Positions 1 through 9,280 of a stretch of 57,169 nt of DNA are shown one piece after another; the first letter of the stretch is position 1; each line of letters starts with the position of its first letter. The stretch is from Halovivax asiaticus JCM 14624 (GTDB taxonomy: Archaea; Halobacteriota; Halobacteria; Halobacteriales; Natrialbaceae). Made by a program: the position numbers and the translations under genes. The notes under the pieces were generated by a model. It worked only from the letters and a program-made list of their open reading frames with translations, was not told the DNA's origin and did no database searches. The stretch covers positions 36,590-93,758 of the forward strand of contig NZ_AOIQ01000013.1 of assembly GCF_000337515.1 (NCBI RefSeq), given 5' to 3'.

Positions 1-1670
1 GCGTCGACGTCGTCGACCAGGACGTAGTGCGCACCGAGATCCAGTTGCATCGCTTGCAGCCCGCGCACGGTCGTGATCTCGTGGGGATCGGCCGCCGTCC
101 CCGCCCCGCCAAGCTCCGGCCAGAGCGCGAGGTCGACCCCCGTCGTCGTGCCGTCGACGGTCGTCGTGGTCGAGCCGGTGATCGACTCCTGGCCGCCGGG
201 CGTCGCGACCGTCGGCGTCGCTGAGACGGTCACCGTCGAGTCGTTGAGCACCGCCAGCTGGTAGTCTCCGTTCGCGTCGGTCTGGACCGTCTGCGTCTCG
301 CTGTCGCCGTCGACCGTCACGGTCGCGTTCGACACCGGCTCGCCCATCGCGCCGTCGGTGAGCGTGCCCGAAAACGTCTCGTAGCCGTCGACGTCGACGC
401 TGCGCTCGACGGTCTCGTTCGGCGTCGAGATCGCCACGTCGAACGAACCGGTGTCGATCGATCCCGGAACCTCGTAGCTGAGCGTCACCTGCTTCGAAAT
501 TCCGGCGGGGAGTGAGACGGCCTCGGAATCCACGGCGGGCGTGCCGTCGGCGGCGAGTTTAACCGGCAGCGTTCCGTCGCCGGTGCCGACGTTGCGGATC
601 GTCGCGTCGACGGTCATCGTCGAGTTCGCGTCGACGCTCGCGTCGTAGTCCTCGATCGTGACGTCGAACGCCGGCGTTCTGTCGGTCGTGACAGCCCGGA
701 GCGTGGGGTAGCCGTCCGTCGTCGCCCAGTCGGTACCGAAGTCGAACTCGGGCAGAGCGTCCGTCGCGTTCAGGCCGGTGAGCTGAGCGGTCGTGCGCCC
801 AGTCGCCTCGACGATGCCACCCATGTTCTCGCCGGCGGCCGAGCCCTCGACGTCGGTGTTCCAGTAAGAAGTGTAGAGTTCGCCGCGGAAGCTGCTGTAT
901 CCGAGGAGCCCACCGGCGGGGGCACCAGTTGCGGCACCCGTCGCGTAGGATCTCCGCACGGTTCCGTAGTTGTAGCCGACCAGCCCGCCGGCGTCTTCCT
1001 GGGTGGCAGTGACGTCGCCCGTCGCGTACGAATCGGTGATCGTCGCGCCCGACGCGTACCCCAGTAGCCCCCCGACCTCGATCTCGCCGTCCACGTCTGC
1101 GGTCGAAGCAGATCGCGTGATCTCTCCCCCGGAGAAGCCGACCACACCGCCGACGTCCTCAGTCCCGGAAACGCTCCCGGTCACCAGCACGTCCGCGATC
1201 CGATCGACGTAATTGTTGCCGACGAGAGCGCCGGTGCTCCCACCGCCCATAACGTCCACGTCAAGCAATCGAACGTCGGACAGTTCCGAACCGTCGGTGC
1301 TGGAAAACAGGCCGACTTGGCTCGATCCCGACCGGTTGATCGTCAGCCCGACGATCGCGTGGCCGTTGCCGTCGAAGGTGCCGGTGAAGTCGCCGCCGGT
1401 CGCGATCGGCTCGAAGCCGTCACCGTCGTTCCAGGTCGCCGTCGCGGTCGCGTCGACGTCCTCGACGAGTTCGTAGTGCGCGCCCGGTTCGTCGTCCATC
1501 GCCTGCAACTGCGTCGCGTTCGTTATCTCGTAGGGATCGCCCGCGGTGCCGCTCCCGTCCATTCCCGCCGGTCCATCGGCGGCGGCCGGCGTAGCGAACA
1601 GTCCGACCCCGACCACGATACACAGTACGACGACCGTCACCACCACCACTTCCCGTCCCCCTGATCGCAT
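1..1670 (-). CDS. GLUG-repeat surface protein, 3' end outside the window
   Basis: Reading leftward from ATG at 1670, the frame stays open to the window edge, so the C terminus is missing. It begins with a Sec-type signal peptide (a run of valines and leucines ending in ATPAAA), then a conserved block with EITNATQLQAM, then several GLUG-type motifs such as VGGLLGYASGATITDSYATG and AGGLVGYNYGTVRRSYATG. These are followed by a CARDB-like beta domain and a carboxypeptidase-regulatory-like domain (GTLTDGAMGEPVSNATVTV). At the left edge the N-terminal block starts again (HEITTVRGLQAM), so the protein is internally duplicated. GLUG proteins are secreted, beta-helical adhesin or cell-surface proteins. 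A TATA-like TATAAT lies about 27 bp before the ATG, consistent with a leaderless mRNA. The substrate and anchoring are unknown. Confidence 0.85.
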   Translation of the reverse strand, partial: MRSGGREVVVVTVVVLCIVVGVGLFATPAAADGPAGMDGSGTAGDPYEITNATQLQAMDDEPGAHYELVEDVDATATATWNDGDGFEPIATGGDFTGTFDGNGHAIVGLTINRSGSSQVGLFSSTDGSELSDVRLLDVDVMGGGSTGALVGNNYVDRIADVLVTGSVSGTEDVGGVVGFSGGEITRSASTADVDGEIEVGGLLGYASGATITDSYATGDVTATQEDAGGLVGYNYGTVRRSYATGAATGAPAGGLLGYSSFRGELYTSYWNTDVEGSAAGENMGGIVEATGRTTAQLTGLNATDALPEFDFGTDWATTDGYPTLRAVTTDRTPAFDVTIEDYDASVDANSTMTVDATIRNVGTGDGTLPVKLAADGTPAVDSEAVSLPAGISKQVTLSYEVPGSIDTGSFDVAISTPNETVERSVDVDGYETFSGTLTDGAMGEPVSNATVTVDGDSETQTVQTDANGDYQLAVLNDSTVTVSATPTVATPGGQESITGSTTTTVDGTTTGVDLALWPELGGAGTAADPHEITTVRGLQAMQLDLGAHYVLVDDVD

Positions 1671-1694
1671 TGCGGAAGCCTTCCCGATTAGCTC

Positions 1695-1700
1695 ATTATA
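1695..1700 (-). promoter_or_regulatory. TATA box of the GLUG-protein gene
   Basis: TATAAT on the minus strand, about 27 bp before the ATG at 1670. This is the spacing expected if transcription starts at or next to the start codon. Confidence 0.45.
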
Positions 1701-1800
1701 GCCACCGATAGGACGACTGTCCGCCCAGGAACACGTTGTTCACCGACGAACAGTCAACACACAGAGGAACTGCTATGGTCTTCGAGTGATAGGTCCAGCC

Positions 1801-2574
1801 ATGGACACGTCGGATGCGGACCGAGCGATCTCGATCCTCCGACGAACGTCGCTTCTCGCCGCCTGCCGCGACGGCGCACGCTCCCGAGCGCACCTGGCAG
1901 AACGGACCGATCTGTCGCGGACGACCGTCTACCGCGCGACCGTCGCGCTGGAGGAACAAGGGTTGCTGGCGAAAGGTCACGAGGGATATCGAACGACGAA
2001 TCGCGGGGCCGCGCTGGTCGCGGCGAGCGAGGCCTACGAACGAGCTGTGCGGACCATCGACCGGCTCGATCCGCTGCTGGAACTCGTCGACCACCCGGCC
2101 CTCGTCGAGCACGCCCACCTGTTCGCGGACGCGGAGGTCGTCGTCGCGGACGCGTCCAATCCGTATCGGGTCGTCGACTACGTCATCGAGCGGTTCGAAG
2201 CGACGACGACGTCCCGCGGCGCGATCGCCAGCACGACCGCGGTCGAGGCGCTGCAGCGGGCGACACCGTCGCTGTCGGCTACCGATCGGATCGAACGGAT
2301 TTTCGCCGCCAGCGCGCTCGAGGCCCACGAGACGATCGGCGGCGACGAGTTCCGGGCGATCGGCGAGAGCGACGGACTCTCGCTACTCGTCGCCGACGAC
2401 GAGGCGATCCCGTTCTCGTTCGCGATCGACGACGAGGACGTCACCATCGTCGGCCACGATCCGGCGACGGGACTTCCCACCGTCCACGTCGAATCCGACC
2501 ACCCGGCGGCGAGAGCGTGGCTCGAAGACCGATACGAGACGTGCCGCAACGAGGCGGAACCGATCCGATTGTAA
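1801..2574 (+). CDS. Winged-helix transcriptional regulator (DUF1724/FilR1-type)
   Basis: A 257-residue protein with an N-terminal winged HTH (about residues 5-65; DLSRTTVYRATVALEEQGLL is the recognition region), followed by an alpha/beta domain of the kind found in haloarchaeal regulators annotated with DUF1724. Such proteins bind DNA and are thought to sense a ligand with the C-terminal domain, but no ligand can be read here. The start is ATG at 1801; an in-frame GTG at 1786 would add five residues. It lies divergent from the GLUG surface protein and 56 bp before the acyl-CoA dehydrogenase on the same strand, so either may be its target. The target assignment is inference. Confidence 0.85.
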   Translation: MDTSDADRAISILRRTSLLAACRDGARSRAHLAERTDLSRTTVYRATVALEEQGLLAKGHEGYRTTNRGAALVAASEAYERAVRTIDRLDPLLELVDHPALVEHAHLFADAEVVVADASNPYRVVDYVIERFEATTTSRGAIASTTAVEALQRATPSLSATDRIERIFAASALEAHETIGGDEFRAIGESDGLSLLVADDEAIPFSFAIDDEDVTIVGHDPATGLPTVHVESDHPAARAWLEDRYETCRNEAEPIRL

Positions 2575-2630
2575 CCGCGATACGGCCCACCGCCGGGATC
2601 TTTACGACCGGGCACGTCCTGCGTACGGTC

Positions 2631-4628
2631 ATGACCGAAGGGCGTTCACCACCAAGCGAGGGGATCGATTTCGGCCGGTTCGAGCGGGGACGCCACGTCA
2701 ATTACTGGACGCTCGACCCGACGCTCCGGCGCGAACTTCGCCGAGTGATGACCGCCGACGAGTTCGACTGGGCCGAACCCCGACTCGAATCGTTCGGCGA
2801 GTTGGTGGGCCACACCGTTGCGGACAACGCCGATCGGGTCGACGCCACCGGCCCCGAACTCGACCCCCGGAATCGGTACGGGGAGATCCAGAACTTCGTT
2901 CGCTATCCGGCCGAACAGCTGGAAAACGACCGCCTCGTCTACGAGCGCGGCATCGTCGCCGACGCGTTCGACGCCCCGCCGGGCCGCGAGGAGTCGATGC
3001 CGCTGAGCCACGCGCTCGGGATGCTCACCCTGCTTTCGTACGCCGACGCCGGCTTCGGCTGTCCCGTCGCGATGACGATGGGGGCGGCGGTCGTCCTCCG
3101 GAAATTCGGTGACGAGGCCACCGAGCCCTACTACGAGGCGCTCGTGAGTCGCGAGTACGACGACCTGATCGAAGGCGCGATGTTCCTCACCGAAGAGCAA
3201 GGGGGCAGCGACGTGGGCGCGATCGAGACGACCGCCGAGTACGACGATGAATCGGGGTACTGGCGACTCGCCGGCGAGAAGTGGTTCTGTTCGAACGTCG
3301 ACGCCGAGGGGACGCTGGCGCTCGCCCGGACGCCGGACGCCCCCGAAGGAACGGCCGGACTCTCGATGTTCCTCGTCCCGCACGCCGACCCGGAGGTGGT
3401 CGACGGGCCGTTGACGAAAGGCGACCGGTACGGGACGAACGACCGCGGAAACGGGCCCGCGGGCGGCTCCGGCGGCGCCCTCGATCCCGACCAGGTGAAC
3501 GACCAGCTGTACCGCCAGCTGAAGGACAAACTGGGGACCATCTCGGTCCCGACCGGTGAGGTCGAGTTCGACGGCGCGACGGCGATCCTCGTCGGCGAAG
3601 AGGGCGCGGGCTTCCGCCAGATGGCCGAGATGTTGAACGTCGAGCGGCTGGCGAACGCCGCGGCCTCCTGCGGCGTGATGGGCCGGGCACTGCTCGAGAG
3701 TCGGGTGCAGGCGGCCACGCGCGAGGTCTTCGGCTCGACGATCGACGAGTACCCGCTCATGCGCGAGGACCTGGTCGACATGACGGTCGACTACGAGGCC
3801 GCGACGGCGTTCACGTTCGAGGCCGCGGCGCTCCTCTCGCGGGACGAACGGGCCGACCGGAACGAGGAGCGCGGAGAAAGTGATGGCGCCAAACAGGCCG
3901 CCGAGACGCCCCTGTCGGGCCCGACGGATCCCGACCGGGCCGCCCGCCTGCTTCGTGCGCTCACCCCGATCGCGAAGCTCCGCACGGGCCGGATGGCCGT
4001 CGACATGGCCTCCGACGCCATGGAGATTCAGGGCGGGAACGGCTACGTGGACGACTTCGTCACGCACCGACTCCTGCGAGACGCGCAGGTACTCCCGATC
4101 TGGGAGGGGACGGAAAACGTCCTCTCGCTCGACCTCCTGCGGGCGCTGGACCGAGAAGACGCCCACGAACCACTCCTCGAGACGATCGACGACCGGCTGT
4201 CGGCGGTCTCATACCCCGCCCTCGCCGACGCCGTCGAGACGACTCGTGAGGAGTACGTCGCCCTCTCGCAGGCGCTCGCGACGCTTTCGGCGCACGACGA
4301 CGCGTACGCACAGCTCTCGGCGAAGCGACTCGCCCACTACGTCTTCGACGTCTACACGGCCGCGCTCTTACTGACAGAGGCGCAAGCCGACCTAGATCGA
4401 GATGAGGCGGACGGTGAGAACCCGGCAGCAGGAGACCCCGATGCGACCGAGAACGGCGACGGCCGCGCCGCGCTCGTGGCGCGACGATTCGTCGAGACGC
4501 ACTTACGCGATCGGGACGCCCGCGGAATCACGAACGAGGATCGGTTCCCGATCGAGCACTTCGACGCGATCGTTCGGTACGCGCCGGTGTCCCCGTCGTC
4601 ACTGTCCATGACGAACGGTGACGAGTGA
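2631..4628 (+). CDS. Acyl-CoA dehydrogenase, AidB-like
   Basis: A 665-residue flavoprotein of the acyl-CoA dehydrogenase superfamily, long for the family (about 380-600). Visible hallmarks are MFLTEEQGGSDVGAIETTA (FAD/substrate loop), GEKWFCSN, GAGFRQMAEMLNVERLANA, EIQGGNGYVDDFVTHRLLRD and IWEGTENVLSLDLLRAL, where the Glu of WEGT is in the position of the usual catalytic base. Architecture and motifs match the AidB / ACAD10-11 branch rather than short-chain beta-oxidation enzymes. Two acidic insertions (around residues 280-295 and 410-435) and an acidic C-terminal stretch account for the extra length and look like halophilic loops. ATG at 2631 is chosen over an in-frame upstream extension because the extension overlaps the regulator gene and has unlike composition. 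The substrate is unknown; oxidation of acyl-CoA or a role in alkylation stress are possibilities. Confidence 0.92.
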   Translation: MTEGRSPPSEGIDFGRFERGRHVNYWTLDPTLRRELRRVMTADEFDWAEPRLESFGELVGHTVADNADRVDATGPELDPRNRYGEIQNFVRYPAEQLENDRLVYERGIVADAFDAPPGREESMPLSHALGMLTLLSYADAGFGCPVAMTMGAAVVLRKFGDEATEPYYEALVSREYDDLIEGAMFLTEEQGGSDVGAIETTAEYDDESGYWRLAGEKWFCSNVDAEGTLALARTPDAPEGTAGLSMFLVPHADPEVVDGPLTKGDRYGTNDRGNGPAGGSGGALDPDQVNDQLYRQLKDKLGTISVPTGEVEFDGATAILVGEEGAGFRQMAEMLNVERLANAAASCGVMGRALLESRVQAATREVFGSTIDEYPLMREDLVDMTVDYEAATAFTFEAAALLSRDERADRNEERGESDGAKQAAETPLSGPTDPDRAARLLRALTPIAKLRTGRMAVDMASDAMEIQGGNGYVDDFVTHRLLRDAQVLPIWEGTENVLSLDLLRALDREDAHEPLLETIDDRLSAVSYPALADAVETTREEYVALSQALATLSAHDDAYAQLSAKRLAHYVFDVYTAALLLTEAQADLDRDEADGENPAAGDPDATENGDGRAALVARRFVETHLRDRDARGITNEDRFPIEHFDAIVRYAPVSPSSLSMTNGDE

Positions 4629-4659
4629 GATCAGTGACGGAGGGCGAGTGCGGTCTCCC

Positions 4660-5076
4660 TTACCGGACGACGGTGACCGGCATCGGCGCCCGGCGGACGA
4701 CCTGTTCGGCGACGCTCCCGAGCAGGACGCGCGCCATGCCGTCGCGGCCGTGATTCCCGACCACGACGTGGTCGACGTCGTTGTCGTTCGCGAAGCGGAC
4801 GATCTCGCGGGTCGGCTCGCCGAAGGCGACCGCCGTCCGGAACTCGACGTCCGTCGTGTCGATGACGCTCTCGACATCCTCGGAGAGGTCGGTACGCGAC
4901 TCTTCTCGGAGTTGCTTGAGTCCGTCCTTGGCGAACCCGACGCTCGCGTCGACGAGTCCGTCTGGCGAGTCGAGCACCCGCAGCAACACGAGCTCCTGCC
5001 CCTCGAAGGTCCGAGCGGCGTGTTCGAGGGCCTTCTGTGCCGGTTCTGAACCGTCGAACGCGACGAGTACCGTCAT
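4660..5076 (-). CDS. Universal stress protein, UspA family
   Basis: A 138-residue single UspA domain. It starts MTVLVAFDGSEPAQKAL and ends with the ATP-binding signature G-2x-G-9x-G-S (GNHGRDGMARVLLGS) followed by VRRAPMPVTVVR, so an ATP-binding Usp is expected. These cytoplasmic proteins dimerise and are linked to stress survival; haloarchaeal genomes carry dozens of paralogues, so a specific role cannot be assigned. The gene converges with the acyl-CoA dehydrogenase (32 bp apart) and is 87 bp from hjc on the same strand. Confidence 0.95.
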   Translation of the reverse strand: MTVLVAFDGSEPAQKALEHAARTFEGQELVLLRVLDSPDGLVDASVGFAKDGLKQLREESRTDLSEDVESVIDTTDVEFRTAVAFGEPTREIVRFANDNDVDHVVVGNHGRDGMARVLLGSVAEQVVRRAPMPVTVVR

Positions 5077-5163
5077 GGCTCGACTGTGAATCGCCGGACG
5101 CTTAGCGGTTCGGTTCGCCGGATGTGGTTCCGATCGAGCGCCGCCCCCGTCGCCCAGGCCGGG

Positions 5164-5688
5164 CTACTCGAGCAGTTCCGCCGCCTCCTCGACGTCCATC
5201 ACGCCCTGTTCGACCGCGTTGAGGACCCGGACGATCTCGGGGTCGGGCCCCGACGTGCCCTCGTCCTCGCCGACCTCGTCCAGCGTGACTTTCTCGCTCG
5301 TGCCGACGAACTCGTCGAAGTCGGTGCCGTCGGCGATTGCGGTCTCCTTCTTGACCCGGTAGTTGCCGCCGTCGGTGTGGTGGAGGTCGCCGGGGTGGAA
5401 GAAGTACCAGCTCTCCCGGTCGAAGCGGACGCCGATGCGGGGTTTCGCGCCGAAGTTCTGCGCGAAGTAGATGAGGGCCTCGACCTCCTCGCCGGTGAGG
5501 TAGATGGGGTCGCCCGAGCTCGACTTGGCCTCGATCGCGTAGAAGGTCTCGCCGTCGCCGGCCAGCACGTCGGGTAGTTCTCGTTCCGTCGCAGAACCGC
5601 TGGCGGGTGCACGCATAACCGCGAACCCGGCCTCGTCGAGTCGATTGACGAGTTCGCGTTCGCGTCGGTCACCCTTCGCCTGAGACAT
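5164..5688 (-). CDS. hjc: Holliday junction resolvase Hjc
   Basis: An archaeal Holliday-junction resolving endonuclease of the PD-(D/E)xK fold, which resolves four-way DNA junctions in recombination and fork repair. The 174-residue protein begins [20 protein letters not shown]. The active-site set is visible: E12 in the first helix, D40 (ELPDVLAGD), then E53 and K55 in AIEAKSSS. The core fills residues 1-115. The remaining acidic tail ([19 protein letters not shown] and onward) is longer than in crenarchaeal Hjc and typical of haloarchaeal versions. It probably acts as a homodimer. The ATG at 5688 gives the canonical N terminus. Confidence 0.95.
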   Translation of the reverse strand: MSQAKGDRRERELVNRLDEAGFAVMRAPASGSATERELPDVLAGDGETFYAIEAKSSSGDPIYLTGEEVEALIYFAQNFGAKPRIGVRFDRESWYFFHPGDLHHTDGGNYRVKKETAIADGTDFDEFVGTSEKVTLDEVGEDEGTSGPDPEIVRVLNAVEQGVMDVEEAAELLE

Positions 5689-5785
5689 GGCGCTAGCTCG
5701 CAGGTGGGCCTACATAAACGAGACGGGAGCGAGGTGAAGGTGAAACGGCCGCGACGACGACCGGTCAGTCAGCCGTGCGGATCCG

Positions 5786-6622
5786 TTAGAGTGGGACAGC
5801 GCCGAGGACGACGTCAAGGACCGCACTCGCCGACTCCAGGTCTTCCGGCGCGTACCTGAGCGCGATGTAGAGGAGGCCGAACTGGATGGCGTTGAACGTG
5901 GCGTGGGCGATGATGGGGACGAGGAGGTTGTCGGACTTCGCGTAGAGGTAGCCGAAGATGACCGCGCCGCCGAAGACGACGGCGAGCGAGGTCGCGATCG
6001 CGCCGGGCGGGGCAAACGAGCCGTCCACCGCGAACGCGTAGGAAGGAATGTGCAACAGCGCAAAGATGAGCGCGGCGACAACGACCGCGCCCATCCGGCT
6101 GAACGACGCGTAGAGGCGCTTCTGGACGACGTTCCTGAAGAGGAACTCCTCGGCGGGTGCGTTGAACGCGAAGACGATCACGATCATGACGAGTACCATA
6201 TTCGGATCGTTCCCGATCAGCTGGATGACGTCGTTTTCCGACGACGGGAGGTCGAGGGCCGTCGCGACGAACTGGACGGCGATCAGGAAGCCGATGCTGC
6301 CGCCGATGCCGTACAGGACGTAGCGCCAGCCGCGCCGGGTCGGACGCTCCAGATCGAGCCAGTCCCAGCCGCGATCGGTCCACTGGAGGTAGAGCACGCC
6401 GGTCAGCGCGTAGCCAGCGAACGTCAAGATCAGGTAGACGACCGTGGCGAGGTTCGACGCCGCCGCCGGGTCCGAGAGCAAAGTCGAGTCGAGCAACGCC
6501 GCCGGGAGGGAGGTGGCCGTGGCGACCAGCAATCCCGACACCGAGAGGGCAATCGCGACGAACACGGCCCAGAGCGGACCACCCTGTCCCGAGACCGACG
6601 AACCCGACTGGCGAGTAGACAT
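5786..6622 (-). CDS. CPBP-family intramembrane metalloprotease
   Basis: A 278-residue, seven-to-eight-helix membrane protein. It carries the three Abi/CPBP (CAAX protease Rce1-like) motifs in order: APAEEFLFRNVV with the EExxxR signature, FALLHIPSY with the first metal-ligand His, and AHATFNAIQF with the second His and Asn. These residues form the membrane-embedded glutamate/histidine active site. The first 20 residues are a polar cytoplasmic tail. Family members process prenylated proteins in eukaryotes and act in bacteriocin self-immunity in bacteria; haloarchaeal substrates are unknown. It is divergent from the HTH regulator at 6733 with 110 bp between them. Confidence 0.9.
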   Translation of the reverse strand: MSTRQSGSSVSGQGGPLWAVFVAIALSVSGLLVATATSLPAALLDSTLLSDPAAASNLATVVYLILTFAGYALTGVLYLQWTDRGWDWLDLERPTRRGWRYVLYGIGGSIGFLIAVQFVATALDLPSSENDVIQLIGNDPNMVLVMIVIVFAFNAPAEEFLFRNVVQKRLYASFSRMGAVVVAALIFALLHIPSYAFAVDGSFAPPGAIATSLAVVFGGAVIFGYLYAKSDNLLVPIIAHATFNAIQFGLLYIALRYAPEDLESASAVLDVVLGAVPL

Positions 6623-6732
6623 ACCCCTCCGTTCGTCGGCCGGCTCCTTGGGTGTTCCTTCCCAGTCTGTCCAGGCTGGCGGTCGACGGACACCCCGTCA
6701 CCACTAAGCCACCCTCGGACCAGACACTCCAC

Positions 6733-7608
6733 ATGGACGACGCCCACATCGTCGAGACGGTCGACCCCGAGGAGGCGTTCTCGGTACTCGCCGACGGGTC
6801 CCGCATCGACATCCTCCGGGCGCTCTGGGAGGCCGACGGCCAGACGGCGACGTTCTCGGAACTCAGGAGTGCCGTCGGAATGCGGGATTCGGGCAAGTTC
6901 AACTACCACCTCGGCAAGCTCACCGACCGGTTCGTCCGCAAGACGGACGGTACGTACGAACTTCGCGCCGCGGGACGACACGTGATCGGCTCGCTGCTGT
7001 CGGGCGCCTACACGATGGGTGGCGAGGTCGGACCGATCGACCTCGACGATCCGTGTCCGCTCTGTGGGGACGCGCTCACGTTCTTCTACGCCGACGACCG
7101 GGCGCGAGTCGAGTGTGCAGGTGGATCCTTCGAGGCAGCGTTCCCCATCCCGCCCGGTTCGTTCGCCGGACAACCCGCCGAGGCGTTTCCCGACGTGGCG
7201 GATCGGTACCTCGCGACGCTGGTGAGCCAGGCGCGAAACGAGTTCTGTGCGTCGTGTGAGGGGCCGATACGGCCGGAGTTCGACGTGAAGGAGCTTCCCG
7301 ACCGGGCCGCCTCGGTCGACGACATCGTGCTTGTCAGCTACGACTGTGATCGGTGCGAAGCGACCACCCAGATCGATCTCACCACGGTACTGCTCGACCG
7401 GCCGGCCGTCGTCGCCTTCTACTACGACCACGGCATCGACGTCCGCACGTTCACGTTCTGGCAACTCGGCTCCGAGACCGGGGCCCCGCGGTCGACGCTC
7501 GTCGACGAGACGACCCACAGCGCCGAAGTCACCTACCCGCTCGCAGACGAGCGATTGACCCTCCGCATCGACGACGACCTCTCGGTCGTCTCCGCCGAAC
7601 GCGAGTGA
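6733..7608 (+). CDS. ArsR-like HTH regulator with zinc-ribbon C-terminal domain
   Basis: A 291-residue protein. Residues 1-95 form a winged helix of ArsR type (FSVLADGSRIDILRALWE, then FNYHLGKLTDRFVRK). The rest contains paired cysteines (CPLCGDALTF; CASCEGPIRPEF with YDCDRCE) that resemble zinc ribbons. Haloarchaeal regulators with this layout are common and uncharacterised. ATG at 6733 is preferred: the upstream in-frame extension overlaps the divergent CPBP promoter and lacks acidic character. The MFS transporter starts 129 bp downstream, and the gap holds a palindrome that could be an operator, so control of the transporter is plausible but unproven. Confidence 0.88.
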   Translation: MDDAHIVETVDPEEAFSVLADGSRIDILRALWEADGQTATFSELRSAVGMRDSGKFNYHLGKLTDRFVRKTDGTYELRAAGRHVIGSLLSGAYTMGGEVGPIDLDDPCPLCGDALTFFYADDRARVECAGGSFEAAFPIPPGSFAGQPAEAFPDVADRYLATLVSQARNEFCASCEGPIRPEFDVKELPDRAASVDDIVLVSYDCDRCEATTQIDLTTVLLDRPAVVAFYYDHGIDVRTFTFWQLGSETGAPRSTLVDETTHSAEVTYPLADERLTLRIDDDLSVVSAERE

Positions 7609-7644
7609 CCGGCCGATCGATCTGCCACCCTGCCGACCGATAGT

Positions 7645-7654
7645 GACAGCTGTC
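7645..7654 (+). promoter_or_regulatory. Palindrome GACAGCTGTC, possible operator
   Basis: A perfect 10-bp palindrome between the HTH regulator and the MFS gene, followed at 7657-7674 by a second inverted repeat (ACAGA / TCTGT) and a third ACAGA copy near 7685. It sits upstream of the AT-rich putative MFS promoter at 7703-7713. The position suits a repressor or activator site; the protein that binds is not known. Confidence 0.3.
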
Positions 7655-7737
7655 GAACAGAGCTGTAGTTCTGTCCTCCCGGTTACAGAAATGTCGTTCA
7701 GATTATTCTTATTGGGTGTCCGGGCCTCTTCGTTTCC

Positions 7738-9195
7738 ATGCGAGGTCCATTCGAGAACCGAACGTTTCGCAGACTGTTCGCGGGTCGCGTGATTACGAAC
7801 CTCGGTGACAGCCTCTACTTCATCGGGGCCATGTGGCTCGTGTACAGTCTGACCGGCGACCCGTTCTACACCGGCGTCGCCGGATTCCTGACCCAGGGGC
7901 CGGCGGTCTTCCAGTTTCTCGCCGGCCCGATCGTCGACCGCCACCCGATCCGCCGGCTGCTCGTGGGGACGCAACTCTTCCAGGCCGTCGTGGTGGCCAC
8001 GATTCCGGTCGCCCACGTGCTCGGGTCGTTGACCGTCTGGCACGTCCTGGTCGTGATGCCGGTGCTGTCGGCGGCCAACCAGTTGGTCTATCCGGCCCAG
8101 ACGACCGCACTGCCGCGGATCCTCGACGATGAGGAACTGGTCGCCGCCAACTCGGCGTTCTCGGTGGCCTACCAGGGGTTCGAGATGGTGGCCAACGGCA
8201 TCGGCGGCGTGATCATCGGACTCGTCGGCGCGGTCTCGCTGTTCGCCGTCGACGCCGTCACCTTCGGGATGGCGGCGCTCGTCTTCGCGACGGTCTCGAT
8301 TCCGCCGGCTCGACGCGCGGGCGAACCCGACTCGACCGATCGATCGGCCGACGAACGGACCGGGCCCGATGTCACAGACGAGGGAGCCGAACCCGCGACC
8401 GACGGGGGAACCCCTCCCGAGGTTGGCGACACGGAAACCAACGACGGGCCCTCACTCGACGAGTCGGCAGCCGGTGACGGGATAGCCGACGACTCCGGGA
8501 ACGGTGCCGAAGGCGACGGCGACGGGACCGACGGTGCACCGCCAGCGCCCGAGGGCTACCTCGATCGCTTGCGTGACGGCATCGACATCCTGCGGGGGAC
8601 CTTCCTGCTCCCACTGATCGTCGCCGCGTCGATACTCAACGTCACCGGCGGGATGGTGATGGCGGCCATTCCGGCGTACGCCGACTCGCTGGCCGTGCCG
8701 GCATCGCTTGCCGCCCTCGGCGCCGCGGGCGCCTACGGGATCCTCATGGCGGCGTTCGCCGGCGGGAACTTCCTCGGCGCGCTCGCCGCCTCCGCCGTCT
8801 CGGACCGACCCTTCGGCTACGTCTTCCTCGCCTCCGGACTCGCGAGCGGCGTCTTCTGGACGGCCGGCCTCCTCGCGAACTGGCTCCCGCTGACTGCCGT
8901 CCTGTTCACCCTCTCGCTCATCCCCCTCGGCGCCGTCAACGTCCAGATTGCCACCATCGTCCAGACCGCGCCGCCGGAGGCCCTGGTCGGGCGGGTGAGC
9001 AGCCTCCTCGGGTCGGCCTCGACGGCGGTCGTCCCCGTCGGTGCGCTCCTCGGCGGGATCGTCGCGGGCGCGTTCGGCCCGCAGGTCGCGATGGCCGGCA
9101 TCGGAATCGCGGGCCTCGGGCAGGCCGTCTACCTCCTCGCCAACGCGGAGATGCGCGCGCTCCCGCCCGCGGCCGAGACGAGTCTGGACGGGTAG
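7738..9195 (+). CDS. MFS transporter
   Basis: A 485-residue major facilitator with about 12 membrane helices. It begins NRTFRRLFAGRVITNLGDSL, typical of the MFS_3/enterobactin-exporter-like group of drug or metabolite exporters. The two six-helix halves are separated by an unusually long central loop of about 90 residues (roughly 198-285) that is almost wholly Asp/Glu/Gly/Thr and contains no fold signature. The loop looks like a haloadapted cytoplasmic linker. The substrate cannot be inferred. ATG at 7738 lies about 30 bp after an AT-rich TATA-like element. The HTH gene just upstream may regulate it. Confidence 0.92.
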   Translation: MRGPFENRTFRRLFAGRVITNLGDSLYFIGAMWLVYSLTGDPFYTGVAGFLTQGPAVFQFLAGPIVDRHPIRRLLVGTQLFQAVVVATIPVAHVLGSLTVWHVLVVMPVLSAANQLVYPAQTTALPRILDDEELVAANSAFSVAYQGFEMVANGIGGVIIGLVGAVSLFAVDAVTFGMAALVFATVSIPPARRAGEPDSTDRSADERTGPDVTDEGAEPATDGGTPPEVGDTETNDGPSLDESAAGDGIADDSGNGAEGDGDGTDGAPPAPEGYLDRLRDGIDILRGTFLLPLIVAASILNVTGGMVMAAIPAYADSLAVPASLAALGAAGAYGILMAAFAGGNFLGALAASAVSDRPFGYVFLASGLASGVFWTAGLLANWLPLTAVLFTLSLIPLGAVNVQIATIVQTAPPEALVGRVSSLLGSASTAVVPVGALLGGIVAGAFGPQVAMAGIGIAGLGQAVYLLANAEMRALPPAAETSLDG

Positions 9196-9250
9196 ACGGC
9201 CTGCCGTTTTCCATCTTCTGAATGGATTGATTCCACTCCCTCACCAGTAA

Positions 9251-9257
9251 CTATATT
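9251..9257 (+). promoter_or_regulatory. TATA box of the candidate structured RNA
   Basis: CTATATT preceded by a purine-rich AGTAA element. The predicted start, 26 bp downstream at about 9280, coincides with the first paired base of the three-way junction RNA described next. Confidence 0.45.
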
Positions 9258-9280
9258 ACCCATCACGTCAATCATCCGCA

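Noticed and set aside
2517-2630. Longer start for the acyl-CoA dehydrogenase
   Set aside because: It overlaps the regulator gene and adds non-acidic sequence; ATG at 2631 fits the family N terminus.
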